From Epiperipatus broadwayi (Eukaryota > Onychophora > Udeonychophora > Euonychophora > Peripatidae), in the NCBI GenBank assembly GCA_028023455.1, contig JAQFVV010012670.1:248001-312000 (forward strand): 64,000 bases of DNA. The letters are read 5' to 3'. This document shows positions 32,111-44,659 of this stretch, piece after piece (position 1 is the stretch's first letter; the number at the start of each line of letters is the position of its first letter). The notes under the pieces are model-generated. The model was not told the origin of the DNA, did not search any database, and was given only the letters and a program-made list of their open reading frames with translations. The translations under genes and the position numbers were made by a program.

Positions 32111-33770
32111 CATTGAACAGTTTTATCAGTTAAATATTTTGCATAGTCTTACCCCCCCCCCCAACCATCTGTTTCTTTATTATGCACTGATAATGTTTCC
32201 ATTATTTCCTGAAGTTGTTCTATTCTTCACAGATTTAATTGCATGGCTCATTAGTTCATTCAAAAACTCAGCATTTGAACAAAGAGTGGACTCGTTTGGA
32301 GAACCACTTTATTTAATTAACTTCATTATTTTATAGCTCTTTATAAAACTCATTCATAAATTTCAGGTAATTGCTTTTTTATTTTTATTAATTTATGTTA
32401 TATTTTCTTTTTTGTAGTTGTGATAAATTTCCTTTTAATACCAAAATGTATTATACTTTTAGAGATTTTTGTTGTCTTCATATATAGCTGTTCTTTGCCA
32501 ATTCTCAGAATTTTCTTCATATTATTTTCTCAATTCTTCAGATCATTTAAAAATATTTTCATTCTCTTTCTTTAAAAACGGTTTACAAATTTTAACTTAA
32601 ATTCAATGGAAGATTTCTGAAGGTTAGGGAATATCCATTGTTAATACTGCTTTTTTAATAGCATTTTTCTTTTTACTTTTATTAATATATATAATAATAC
32701 CTGAGCAAATTATTTTTAGAAGGAGAAATAAATCAAAAGGCAATATAATTTCTGGGTTTAAAAAAAAAGGTAAGATCAATCTAAAAGTAAACCTCAAGAC
32801 ATAATTGTAAATACATCACAGTCCCTCCCTCACAATTTTTAATAAACAAACCCTTGGATAGGTATTGCTGATTTCTAAATGGAGCAAGGTTAAAAGGCCA
32901 GATAAAATAAAAAATCAAAGGCCTATCAGACCACTCCTCACTTCAAACTATCTTTCATGTACCTAAAGGCAAATACTCAGGTCTTATTTCTATCTTCAGG
33001 ATATTATTATTTGTTAAATTAAAATTCAGATAATATAAAAGTTTCATTTACTTTGAGAACATTTTCTGAAAATATAAAGAATATATTTTTAATAATTACG
33101 ATCACAAATCATTATATATATATACAAGTAACTAGGTATTTAGGATATACACACACAAACATTAATGAGTGTTTATGAAACAATCTCCATGTACCCTTTT
33201 TTATTCTTTCTCAAGTGGGTGCTGTTGAGAGGTCTTTGCCTACAGTGTGACTACACACACTGTTTTACCTACTTTTTATCTCTATCACACACATATATAT
33301 ATGCGGATGTAGCAATTTATATAATGAATGAGGCAATTAAAATAAAGACAAACATTTACAGCGAATAGAAATGTACTTGTGTTTGCACGCAAATGCATAT
33401 AAACACAATCAAGAAAACTGCTTTTTAATAAACAATCCTGATTAGATTCTTAAAAAAAAAAAATTAAACAATTCAAACATTTGAGTTAAAAATTTTAAAA
33501 GGCATTTAAATTGAAATTTATTTCTCAACCATGGTTCATCCTTATTATAATTTGATATGATTGCCCATTCATTCACACCTAATGTCTGTCAAATTATAAA
33601 AGTCACTTCCTGTTTAATAATAAACATTTGTATAGTGAAATGTTAATAGAGCTATTTATTTACTTGTTTATAGTTCATATAAAGTATAATGAATATATTA
33701 TATTCTACTAATCATGTTAAGTGAATTTTGCATTGTATAAATACAAAGAGAAATACTACTTATTCAATTT
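32111..33770. other. AT-rich spacer
   Basis: Contains a C11 tract (32152-32162). The 5' part of the LINE above may extend to about 32.7 kb but I cannot align it. Nothing else seen. Confidence 0.45.
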
Positions 33771-33779
33771 ATTTATTGA

Positions 33780-34950
33780 GAATATAATAATGATAATATA
33801 TTTAAAAAATCTAATGGAATTAAAATTAATGGTCAGCATATTCACTGTATTTATTATGTATATGATATAGTATTATATGCAGACTCAGAAAAAGAAATGA
33901 ATAAAACACATAAAATGTTAAATAAACATATAATCTTTAGTTGATAAGGGTAATGGTGATAGACAGAAAGAAGATTTAAAAAAAGACCAATTGAAGTGCA
34001 GATAAATATTATAAGAGAAACTTCTAAAATGTATATCATCTATGCAATCTTTGCCATAAAGATTAGGAATCATCTTTTTTTTCATGCCAACGACTCAATA
34101 GCAATCATTCAATAATGCCCACACTTTTCAAAAGTAAAAAATAAATATAAATAGCCTTTCGTTCAAGAAAGGAGTCTTCATTGACATCAGAATAAGTATA
34201 GTCATCCTCTTATGACTTACGGTATACAAAATTTAAATTCATATATAATAACAACCTAAGAAGGCATCCTAACACTTTCAAAAATAAACTAGATAGTATA
34301 TGTTAAAGTGATAAAATAATAAACAATAAACTTTCACTAATGCTTGATCACAATTACAGCTCCTCAAGCCTATAAGAAAAAAATACGTAATGATAAGCAG
34401 AAACTAAAAGGTAACACTTGCCACCATTGCAAAATCTCAGGTGAAATTCAACTCATCCAGTTATGAACTTTCACTTTCAAGACTTCGTAAGCAACAAGCC
34501 AACCACAGAATTATGATTTTTGTATTCCTAACAATCACTATTATAATATGTAAACAAAAGAAATCATGTAAACTATTTTGCTTTGTTGAATAAAAGTCCT
34601 TTGAAAACTAATATACATTTAAAACAAGTTAAGAAATTTTGTTACCTGACAAGTATAATTTGTGATGATTAATGGTTTGTAGTTGAGATTAAAAGAATAA
34701 TAATGTTAGTAAAATATGCTTTTCAAAATAAAAAATGTTTACTACTAAGTAAAAAATATTGATTTATGGTTGTGAGACATGGTTCTTGGGGAAAACATGA
34801 AAGTAAAAGATTGAAAGGATTGGAAGTGAGGTTTTGAAAAAGATTACTAAAATGGGTTGGATGGAAAAGAAGAACTAATGGTCAAATATTAATAGACCTT
34901 GAAATAAAAATAGTACTGAATATAATAAAAAAGATGAAATTTTGGGGTCA
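33780..34950 (+). mobile_element. RTE-type LINE, two collinear fragments
   Basis: At about 33795-33915 the plus strand reads GIKINGQHIHCIYYVYDIVL, then YADSEKEM, the region around the catalytic F-A-D-D box (here Y-V-Y-D). At about 34745-34950 it reads LIYGCETWFLG, KWVGWKRRTNGQILID and MKFWGH, the connection region after the RT. The gap between them is unreadable but the order is right, so I treat them as one decayed copy. Confidence 0.6.
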
Positions 34951-35089
34951 TAATGTGTTTATGTTTATTAATATTTACATCAAATTAAACTTTATGTGAA
35001 AGTCAATAAAATCAAAGAATATAATTTATTACTGGATAATAAATTTGCTTTTTAAAAATTTTTTGATGACCAACTGGAATAAGATGAGC

Positions 35090-35395
35090 AATTGAAAGAA
35101 TATCAGACGAATGAAGCAAAACAATTACTTGACTGGATGCTCATCTCCCCCAAACTAAACTGGAAAACACATATACAATATATGAAAACTACTTAACATC
35201 TAAAGCAAATTACAATATACAATTCGTCAATTGCTAAAACAGAGAATCTTTAATAAATAAAACCACTATTGCCAAGCGCTTTCAACTCCTAAGAGTCCTT
35301 ATCAAGGCAGTATAAAAAATCCTATTGTTCTAAGCAATAAATTCATGGTTTCTCTGCATTGGCCAGGAACTACTAATCGGAAAGCTAGTTAATTT
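35090..35395 (+). mobile_element. Possible Jockey-type LINE fragment
   Basis: One short peptide, PKLNWKTHIQYMK, followed by a KQITIYNS-like block resembles the F-D-x-x-L-x-W-x-x-H-I segment downstream of Jockey RT domains. The rest is unreadable. Confidence 0.3.
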
Positions 35396-36344
35396 TGAAT
35401 TCATAGCACGAGATGAATTTTGTATTTAAGATATGATTTTTTTTAAATCTTGCATTTTATCGTATGTTTCATGCAAACAAAATATGATTCAATTTAGTTT
35501 TTATTAACAATTTTTCAAAACGGTTTTTTAATTAGTTATGCAAATAAAACATTTCCATTTTCTTCATCCATTTTGTTTCTATGAAAGTATAGCATAATTA
35601 AACATTTTTAAAGAATAAGTTTTAACTAGTTTTCACATTTAATCTGAAATAATAAGTCAAAAAACATAGAATAAACAGAACTTTACTAAATGCACAATTG
35701 TCAATAATGAAAGAATAATGCAGATTGTCGAATATAATGCTACTTGTTATTTGGTTAGTGATAATATTAAAAATATTAATTACTTAAGTTCATTAGTATA
35801 AATATCCTGTGCATCTTTGCCCTGTAATCTCAAACTCTAAAGATTAAAAGTTTTTGAATTGAAGCTCAATCTAGTAATTACTGTGTCTGAATTTCATGAC
35901 CTCTTGAATGATCAACAATTCAATTATTATTATTATTATTTCTTGTTAATGTGATCTGTATTCAGCAGCCATTAAAGACACAATATTTTCTATAATTCAA
36001 TTTTAGTCTATGATTTGCATGCCAAAATTTGCTTTCCTCATAATTACAGTAAATTAAAATGAACTGTGTAAATTATATTAATTTTATTTATTACTTTAAA
36101 AAATAATAAATATATATCTTTTAAAAAAAAGTACAATATTATAATTACAAAAAAAAAAAAATACTGACTTTTATCAGAAGCAGTAATCTAAAATAGTCGA
36201 TAAATTACAGATACTTTTATTTGTTTGCTATCAAATAGTAACATTTTTTGTTCCACTTGATTAAATTATTTTAGAATAAAAGTCCTAAAACAGGATACAT
36301 ATATGGTAAAAATTCAATGAAAGTTATTTTAACTGTATTAATTT
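35396..36344. other. AT-rich spacer
   Basis: Low complexity, with an ATT microsatellite near 35926-35940. No feature supported. Confidence 0.5.
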
Positions 36345-36352
36345 AACAGAGG
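36345..36352 (+). repeat. Possible family C end left of the LINE
   Basis: AACAGAGG at the LINE 3' boundary equals the outer tip of the C copy beyond its other side (reverse complement CCTCTGTT at 38410-38417). This would make the LINE an insertion within a few bases of the C terminus. Only 8 bp, so tentative. Confidence 0.3.
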
Positions 36353-37960
36353 ATGTGATGTATTGTGGCTTCTCCTTAAACGAAGTCAAGAATATCTCAG
36401 CAATTATGCCCAGATAAACCTGTTAGCCACTTTATTTTCCATTCCCCACTCTCAATTTTCCCTTAATCTGCTCTATCCCATTTCCACAACGTAATCTTTG
36501 TCAATTCTATAACCTTTATATCTAAATCCCCCTTATCTTTTCCTCAACCCAGCATAAAAACCAATAATTCACTTTCTGTATAATCACTTTTTTCATATTT
36601 ATTCTTCCATAACTTCATTATATGTACTCTTTCTGTTTTCAAGCATTTACATTCAATTAACAAATGCCTAATATTTTCTATTCCTTCCTTACATAATTTA
36701 CAAAATAATTCACCCATATTTTTCCATTTACACGTATATTCTCTTGTAGCTAAAGATCCCGTTCGAGCCTTAAACAATAAACTACTTTCCTTACTATTAT
36801 CATATATTAACTCACACCTAATATTCTGTTTATTTCTATATATATTTAAACTCTTTTTACTCTCCATACTATTTCTCCATCTCTCTAACTCCCTATTCTT
36901 TATTAATAAATCTATTCTTTTATCCCATTCCTTACTACTACAACACTCAACAATCCTCTTAACACAATCATCCCATCTTTTGTACAAATATACTGATATA
37001 AATTCTTTATCCAAATCTTTTGCATACCGCATTACCTTTCTCACCCATCTTGTTACCTGCCCTTTACTCATAACACAATTAAATACTATTTTAGCTATTC
37101 TTTTATTATCCATAAACTGCAATCTACCAAACATTTTCATTTTACTTTTTGCAACTCTCATATGAAAACTTGACCATCCCATTTCTCCTTGAATTGCCTC
37201 CCTTGCTGTCCATACTTCTGCATCCAATGCATGTCTTCCTACTTCCCTTTGAACTTTTTTTAAGTAATTTAATATCTCTTTACTAACATATAATGCATCA
37301 TTACCATATGTTAACCCTGCTACTGCAACTCCTTTCCATATAATTCTAGCTACATCATATTTATTATATGAAAACACTGTTAATTTCTTTATCAATCCCT
37401 TTCTTTTCTTTGCTTCATTTATCAATTTTTTTCTCCCATTCATCCAAATAATTTTTCTGATTACTTAAAATAATTCTCAAATAACTATATCTATTCACTA
37501 CACTTAACTTAATATCTCCCAATAAAAATTCTACATCTTCTCTTTCCCCAGTATTAACCATCATTATATTTGACTTTTCTTCACTAAATTTAATCCCCAT
37601 CTCTTTACCCACCCTTGCACATGTCCTCAGCATAACTTCCATATCTTCTCTTTTTTCTGCATATAAAAATATATCATCCGCAAAAAAAAAGGCCTGACAA
37701 AATATATACTCCCTTACTACCTATTAAAGGTATCTCTATCCCTTTTCCTAATCTTTCTATTGCTCTTTCCATTTCACTCAAATACAACACAAACAAAATA
37801 GGTGACATAGGGCATCCTTGCCTTAGTCCCACCCCATTTTTAACTTTAACTGATTCTATATTTCCTAATTGATATATATAATAATTATTTTCATATAATT
37901 TCTTAATAATATCTATTAAAGCTTCATCCATTCCCAAATTTGCTAAACTTATCCATAATG
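36353..37960 (-). mobile_element. Non-LTR retrotransposon, longest copy (minus strand)
   Basis: Same family as 15941-17411 and the fullest copy here. Reading from 37960 down: METLWISLANLGM, a YENNYY helix, GVGLRQGCPMSPILF (motif B), then the catalytic box F-A-D-D at about 37680, intact but reached only through a frame change at an A/T homopolymer, CARVGKEMGIKFSEEKS, the long C-terminal domain (37443-36544) and the CKLC ... HLLIEC zinc-knuckle. The 5' half (endonuclease and RT fingers) is missing. The 3' UTR ends at the revcomp of CATCACAT. Two frame breaks make it inactive, but codons between the breaks are well kept, suggesting recent activity. Confidence 0.85.
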
Positions 37961-38417
37961 TCTCCATACTGTGGTACCACCTAGTGCAAACCAGAGTAAT
38001 CAATGGATGTAAGAAGGTTTGCGTATAAAATCCCTATGTAGTGCCTATGCATCCAAGATCCCCAAACTAGTTTCTAGTTTGCTGTCTTCATCAGTGAGAA
38101 GCTTTGGGCCGGAAAGCACTGCACCTAGATCTTAGGATCTAATGCAACACTCCAGCAGTGAATGAGCTTGGATTGAAAACATTGTTTTCCATTTTGGACT
38201 CATAGTTAAATGTGGCTTCTGAAGGGTTGTATTACATCCTAAGATCTAGATGCAATGCTCTCAGGCCCAAGGCTCCTCATTGATGAAGGCCACAAGCTAG
38301 AAACTAGTCTGGGATATTGGATGAATAGGCAATAGATAGAGATTTTATGCACAAACTTCCTTGCATCCATTGATTACTCTGGATAGCACTACTGTATGGA
38401 AAGTTTTGCCTCTGTTA
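37961..38417. mobile_element. Family C fold-back element
   Basis: A long C copy starting TCTCCATACTGTGGTACCACC directly at the LINE 5' end and ending CACTACTGTATGGAAAG, TTTTGCCTCTGTT. Its arms are reverse complements (GTAATCAATGGATG with CATCCATTGATTAC). The centre is a second inverted block around ATCTTAGGATCTAATGCAAC / GTATTACATCCTAAGATCTA. Hammerhead-like cores occur on both arms but are damaged: the right one has TTGATGA (38280-38286), the minus-strand left one keeps CTGATGA and GAAACTAGT but has lost stem II. Confidence 0.8.
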
Positions 38418-39645
38418 TTTACAGCTTGCGAAAGTATAGGGAATGGTAATCATGTGTTTATATTAATTTAACTTTATCAATTCAAATTATTTAGAGGTCA
38501 CATGATGTCCAAACACCAAAAGTAACATAATTGAACTGCAATCTATGGATCTTTAAGTATTCAAGAATATCATTCAATTATTGCACCGAATTATGCATGG
38601 CAATAATGAAAGTTTAAAAAAATCCTGGATTTTCTTATTGACTTTATATTGCAATAAAGTTTCTTGTACACTTTATTAATGAGAGAAAAAATGGTAGATT
38701 TTCTTATCAATTAAAAAAAAGAGATCATTTTCTCTATGCCAAAAGTTCAAATAATTTGTATTAAAACATGGATAAAGCTTTTTCAATTTATTTTAAAAAT
38801 CTAAGGAAGATGGCATCTTATGTTTTAAAAACAATTAATGAGTATTAATGAGGTACTACCAAATGATAAAATATCTTAATTCTGAATAAGTTCTGAGAGT
38901 TTATTTTCCTTGTATCTAGTTGCAATCAACGTGAAGATGTTTATTTGTAACATGCAGTCTCAATTTCATAAAAGAACTTGAAAGACATTGCCATCTAAAA
39001 CAGTTTAAAAAATCACCTATAGTAGAATATATATGAAGCTACAACCACCCATATGAATCTAAGGGCAAGATCATTCGAGTTTTGTCAAACCTATCTAATT
39101 ACTCATGCATCTGTAAAAGAGAACCATAATCACAGAATATATAAACACCATCAGAATTCTAACAAAAATAAAAAATTATACTTTAAAAAACACAAGAGTT
39201 ATAGTAAAATGTATTTATGAAACCAATATGTTATGAATACAAGGGAGCCATGAAATCTGTTAAATTTTGCTCCAAACCCTTCCTATCCCACGAATATTAT
39301 ATATTGCGGATAATAGCTCATGTTAAGTTAATAAGCTTTGATTGTAATGCAATATATATTGTTTACTATAATGTAGATGTATAATATTATTCAATACGTA
39401 CATATATAAATTGTGATTATAGTATAAACAAAATTAAAAAAATAATAATGTAGAGAGCATATTTATCAATATATTTTACATGTGTGTTCTCACATTCATT
39501 CAAAAAAAAAAAAAAAAAGAATAATAAAAAATTTACTATATCACTTTTTTTTTTTAATAATATGAACAACGAAGTGTAAAACTTTCAATGCAATTGAACA
39601 TACCCTAGGCAATAAATGTTTTTCTTCAAAATATGTTTTTTACCT
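38418..39645. other. AT-rich spacer
   Basis: Nothing supported; A/T homopolymers near 39505-39560. Confidence 0.5.
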
Positions 39646-39649
39646 TATA

Positions 39650-40060
39650 TATAGGGAATTTGAACTCAGACTTTCAAGCCCCTTCACTATCCACACTCTC
39701 TCATACTACTGATACATATGACCACACACATGCAGAAGATAAATAATCACCAATATACGTATTTTGTGCTAAACCAGTATTCATCAGTTGGTCCAGACTA
39801 CCCTCTCCCACATATATATAATCAGTACTGAGTTTATATTAAGATAGCAAATCCTTATACTTTAATGGACAGGCTTCAACCTACTCCAACATCCAACTCT
39901 TCAGCCAGCCATACCAATGAAAATCTGATGATAGAATTCCCAAATCCCATGCTAATGCCAATATTGTTATCATGCCCATGTTGACCTCAAGTCACTCTGA
40001 CCTCTCACGTATAGGACAGTATCCATTTAAATACGTAGAAGAGGGATGAGCAGAATTTTG
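39650..40060 (+). repeat. Family B repeat, longest copy
   Basis: Runs from GGGAATTTGAACTCAGACTT through all common blocks (CAGTTGGTCCAGACTA, AATCAGTACTGAGTTTATAT, TTAATGGACAGGCTTCAA, GAAAATCTGATGAT, CATGCCCATGTTGACCTCAA) to GAAGAGGGATGAGCAGAA. It serves as the best guide to the family's extent, about 410 bp. Confidence 0.8.
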
Positions 40061-40369
40061 TTATCAGCAGACACTATGGACTTTGAATTCGAATAGACTT
40101 TGGACTATCCCTATTTGCTCATCTTAAATTCTCAAATAAACTCTTTCAAATTTTAAAATTTGTGATGCAATATAAGATGTTTTATAGATCTTTGTTCCAT
40201 AGCTATTAAATTGGTAACTTATTATATTGCTTGATAATTTACTTTAAAAAATAAAAAAAATTATAAAACTTCTAACTTTATGCTTAGAAAAATATTTTAC
40301 TACATGCAATACTGCATCACAACAATTTTTTGCAAGGATAAGAAAAGTGAAAAAGAAAATAGGAGCTTT

Positions 40370-41240
40370 CAGCATGCCCCCCCCCCCCCGGGCTACTACA
40401 ATATCACAATGTATTAAATTTACAAATTTTAATGATTTTATTTTTATTTTTGGCTAGTGTATATTAATACAGTGCACACTGTGGCTTTACCGTATTAATA
40501 TACTAATGTAATTAACATACAAAACATCATAGTCCTTTACTTCAGGATTATAATCCTTTTTTTATAAACTGCACAATATTTATTTCATGTCTGCAATGTT
40601 AAAAACAATTACACTGAAAGCGTTCTTCATTTTGAAGAAGGACAATTCCACAATATAACTTTAAAAACAATAAATTATAAATAATAATATATTATTAAAT
40701 GTATAATGCTTAGAAAAGTTGATAGTGAAAGATGAGAATGACCAGCATTGAGATAGATGGCTTCATCATTTTAGTAATCAATATATTTTTGAACAAGCAG
40801 AAAAACCCAAACCGGAGAAATGTTAATCATTCGATTACCAGAAGATGATGTATATTTTGATGGCAATTAATAATAATATATTATGGATGATTACACTCTT
40901 ATTCAAACATTCTTAACCACCAAACGTCTTCAGCATTAAAAATAATATTGAAAAATATGGTAATCTACAATAATTCTTTATAGATGTTTTATGAGTAGAT
41001 GAGCAAATATCAGAAATTATGTCCTTTACCATTACTTTTCGTTATATCTGGTTTATGATTATGAGGACGTTAAAAAAAAAACAATGAAACGGCAAAATGT
41101 TATGCACCCCCCCCCCAGTTAAAAATTTACGAACCCGTAAAAAAAATTGCATGCGTCTATTGCGTTAAAAGTTAAAAACAATCAAATTGCAGTACCGGAT
41201 CCGCTTGTTATGCCCCCTCCCCCCCTCGGCTAATTTAAAA
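40370..41240. other. Spacer with oligo-C tracts
   Basis: Holds C13 (40377-40389), C10 (41107-41116) and an interrupted C-run at 41213-41225. The last two sit in similar contexts, TTATGC before the C-run and T/A-rich TTAAA sequence after it, suggesting a duplicated or transposed unit. No coding. Confidence 0.45.
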
Positions 41241-42129
41241 TTGACAGCGAATTTTCACTTATAACTAACTCTCTTAGCAAAACAATTTTAAAAAATCTAA
41301 TTTTATATAGTTTTTAAACTGTCAAAATAGAATGAATTTTCTTTACACGATTTTAATTTAAAAGAAAATAATTACACAATATTACCATCGAACTTCAATT
41401 AATGGACTGCCTACGTAAGTTTGAAAATTATGTGGTATTTTGAACAGAAATATTTTTAGATTTTACATTTACCTCCTCACTGTTTTTTTCTTTCTAAGTA
41501 TTGAATGACTCGTTCATTCATTTTTATAAAGCATTATAATTATAAAATCAGACAGACTGGCTTCACTTACGCAACCAAAAAAAAAAGGAGATTCCATAAA
41601 TATTATATAATTTTATTTTTTTTTAACGAGGAAGCTACATTATATAAGTAATAGAGAATAACATTAAAGTAGGCAATTAAAATAAACTAAACTAAATAAA
41701 CAATGTAAAAGTGCGCTCGTGTGCGAATACGTTTAAATATTGAGATTTTTTAAAATTGGTTTTAAGATCAAGCCTTAAAAGACGAACGCGTTTGTTCAAA
41801 ACAGTGATTACATAAGCAAAGGATAAAACGTATTTGTCCATGAGTTAACAAAAAAAAAACGCTAATGATCACAGATCGTAAAAGATAAAATATAGATATC
41901 CAATTAACTTCCGATTATTAGTTATTTCAAAGAGAGATGGCTTCAGTTAAGGCAGTGAATACGAACATAAACTAATCACTTTGATTCATCAATTATATAT
42001 TATTTAAGGTTAAAGCATGTGAGAAACAGTGGGATATTTTCATGTCTTAAAAAATTGTTTGGAAATTTAAAGAAAACATCTCTTCACTCATACATATTTT
42101 GTTATTAGATCTTGACTTGAAATGATATC
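41241..42129. other. AT-rich spacer
   Basis: No feature supported. Confidence 0.5.
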
Positions 42130-42146
42130 AACAATGATAAAACTGT

Positions 42147-42253
42147 CTTGCATTGGTGGTCGAGAGGTCAGCGCGACTGCCTTGCATTTGCAGGTAGTTG
42201 CCCGGGTTGCGGGTTCGCGTCCCGGCCGATGCTATGACACTTAAAAAAAAAAA
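42147..42253 (+). mobile_element. tRNA-derived SINE-A, copy 8
   Basis: Flanked by AACAATGATAAAACTGT (42130-42146, 42254-42270), 17 bp identical. tRNA body 42150-42232 with acceptor GCATTGG/CCGATGC, A-box-like GGTCGAGAGGTCAGCGC and T arm CGGGTTCGCGTCCCG. Tail TATGACACTT then A12-13. Confidence 0.92.
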
Positions 42254-42601
42254 AACAATGATAAAACTGTTTGGTTAAAATAATATAACTGAAAATTTTA
42301 TCTGTTAGGCTAATTAGTGAAATAATATATAGGATGGAGAGGTATGATAAAGACAATAAATTTTTCACTTGAGCACAGAAATCTTTAATTGGATTTTATT
42401 ATTTTTTTAGTCCAAACAGATACAACACTCAGAAGCATGTGCAAATTCTAAAGGAACAATTTTAAAGGTATTTTCATCATATCATCAGCATTTCTTGTTT
42501 CAAAAATATATTTATTAATTAATTAATTGTGTACAAATTGGAAGGATATATACAAAGTTAAATGAGGTTATGCTAAGTTCTGAGAGTTCTTGTTGAATGG
42601 T

Positions 42602-42907
42602 TTAGTAGGCCGGCATGTTTGTCGTTCTGTTGTTATTAGTTGGGAAGGTGAATAGATTCCAGGCGTCCTCAAAGGATTTTTTGGGAGAGATGAGCTCATC
42701 TCTTTTCATGATTTTCTTCATTGTTTTGCACAACAACAGACCTGGATCTAGACGAGGCAGTTCCATTAACAACTTGCAGCGTACTACCCAGATTGCGTAG
42801 AGGATGAAAATGGATAGTCTAATAATTGTGAATGTTCCTGTGTGGATTGCTTTTATGGGCGAGAGAATTAGATCCGGTCTGATAATGGAGTTGGCGAAGA
42901 CTATATT
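42602..42907 (-). CDS. 101-codon open frame, unidentified (probable retroelement C-terminus)
   Basis: An uninterrupted minus-strand frame from just after a TGA (42910-42908) to a TAA at 42604-42602, with no start ATG at its beginning, so it is a fragment or exon. GC is clearly above the flanks. It has a hydrophobic stretch (TIIRLSIFILYAIWVV), then a basic segment RCKLLMELPRLDPG, a KTMKKIMKRDELISP linker and FEDAWNLFTFPTNN near the end. The hydrophobic I-W-x-x-R-C/N-K pattern resembles the C-terminal end of some LINE proteins after the zinc-knuckle, but this is a weak likeness. An A13 run lies beyond its upstream side on the plus strand. No acceptor seen. Confidence 0.35.
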   Translation of the reverse strand, partial: NIVFANSIIRPDLILSPIKAIHTGTFTIIRLSIFILYAIWVVRCKLLMELPRLDPGLLLCKTMKKIMKRDELISPKKSFEDAWNLFTFPTNNNRTTNMPAY

Positions 42908-43387
42908 TCAGCATTTCTAGGATCTAATCTTAAACAAAGTAAAAAAAAAAAAACTATGTCTAAGTATTATAAGATTCACTGTTTTCCCTTTTGGGGGAAC
43001 TGGAGATGGGTGGAGCTATATTCAATTCTTGAAATACTTTACTAGACAATTGAAGTTAATAAATTAATGGGGGCAAGGTTAACACCCACATTTTTTTAAA
43101 AGCAAATTTCTATGATTTCCTTATTCTTAGGAAAGAACTTTTCAAATTTTAAATCTGTGAGATAAAATTATTAACATAGGTAAACTTCCTGCATTCTATT
43201 ATTGATGAATATAAATTAAATGGGACAAATGAACTTTCTAGGGGTCTTTTTATAAAATTGGATTTATAATAATTTATTTAGGATCACTTCAGAATTTTTG
43301 TTTTCTATTGAAAAGCTTTCTGCCAATTAAACATTTTTTGATGTTTTATTACAAATCTAGCTCTCCCAGAAATTTGTCGACTGATCT

Positions 43388-43732
43388 GATGCACTGTGAC
43401 TTCTCCTTATACAGAATCAGAAATCTCTCAGCCACTATGCCCAGAGAAAGCTATTAGCCACTTTACCTTCCCTTTCCATTCTCTGCCCTAAGTTTTCACA
43501 CATTCTTCTCTATCCTGCTCCATTCCATTTCAACATCATCATCTTTGTCAACTACATAGCCCTTATATCTAAACCCCTCTTACCTTTTCCCAAACTCAGC
43601 AGAAAAACCAATAACCCACTTTCTGTATAATTACTTTATTTATATTTATTCTTCCACAACTTCATTATTTGTACCCTTTCTGCTTTCAGGCATTTACATT
43701 CAATTAACAGATGTCTAATATTTTCTATGCCT
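43388..43732 (-). mobile_element. Third LINE copy, 3' end only
   Basis: The 3' UTR and zinc-knuckle end of the 15.9/36.4-kb LINE family: GATGCACTGTGACTTCTCC at the 3' terminus, then the region encoding the C-terminal helices and HLLIEC-like text (CATTTACATTCAATTAAC). It is 5'-truncated near 43732, where it meets family C sequence. Confidence 0.8.
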
Positions 43733-43800
43733 TGCAAATTCTTCATACAATAGTGCCACCAAGTGCAAGCCTTTGTAATCAATGGATGCAGGATGGTTTG
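43733..43800 (+). repeat. Family C outer module at a LINE 5' junction
   Basis: TTGCAAATTCTTCATACAAT aligns with the C start GGCAAAACTCTCCATACAGT; then AGTGCCACC, GTAATCAATGGATG follow. Truncated after GGATGGTTTG. Confidence 0.7.
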
Positions 43801-44655
43801 TAGTTACTATTAATCCTCTTTTATAATGTAACATGGCACAAAACAAAAATTTCAAAATTTATCATAATAGTCACTTTGCAATTTTGATACACATTGTTTG
43901 TGAATGATAAATAAAATAAACGCTTAACTATTAGTTATTTTAATTAATTTATTTTTAATACATTACTGAAAGCATATGTAAATGGTTTTTAAAAAGCTGG
44001 AGCAACTAAATTTAATACAGCAAAAATTTAATAGTCAATTAGAAGAATCTATTTTAAAATTACTATAATGAAATTAACAAGTTTTTCAATAAAATATTTG
44101 AATTATTTTATTTAATTATGATATTCTTCTTTCTTATCCATTTTAAAAACAAATTTAAATTTTAGTTTTGAATTAAAAGCAATAAAAATATTTTTAAGTC
44201 TTTGATTAATTATAAAACTATTCTTTCTTAATGTTTTAAAATCAATTTTTTGAATTTTAAGATAAGGTTTAGATGAGTACTATTAGAGTTTCAGATCTAC
44301 TTATTGGAGTCACACACCATATAACAATAATCAAAGAAAAACTAATTGATACGTTTCATATTTTCATTTAAAAAAACAACATGAAACTAATATTTTTACA
44401 AAAACCTAAAAATAATATATACACAATGATTACAAATTTGTAATTATAAATTTATTAAACGCACATTGATTACGTAAGTAATATTTACTGAGGCTATAAC
44501 CTCGATAATATGATTATAAATGTAATACATTCAATAAATGTGTTCAATACAAGCATTCCACAAGACATTAAATTGCAAAAGCAATCTATACAATAAGAAT
44601 AAGTAACAATTTAATAAGCTCTAACAATTCAGACAGACATTAATACGCATATTTG
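43801..44655. other. AT-rich spacer
   Basis: Low complexity. No feature supported. Confidence 0.5.
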
Positions 44656-44659
44656 ACAA

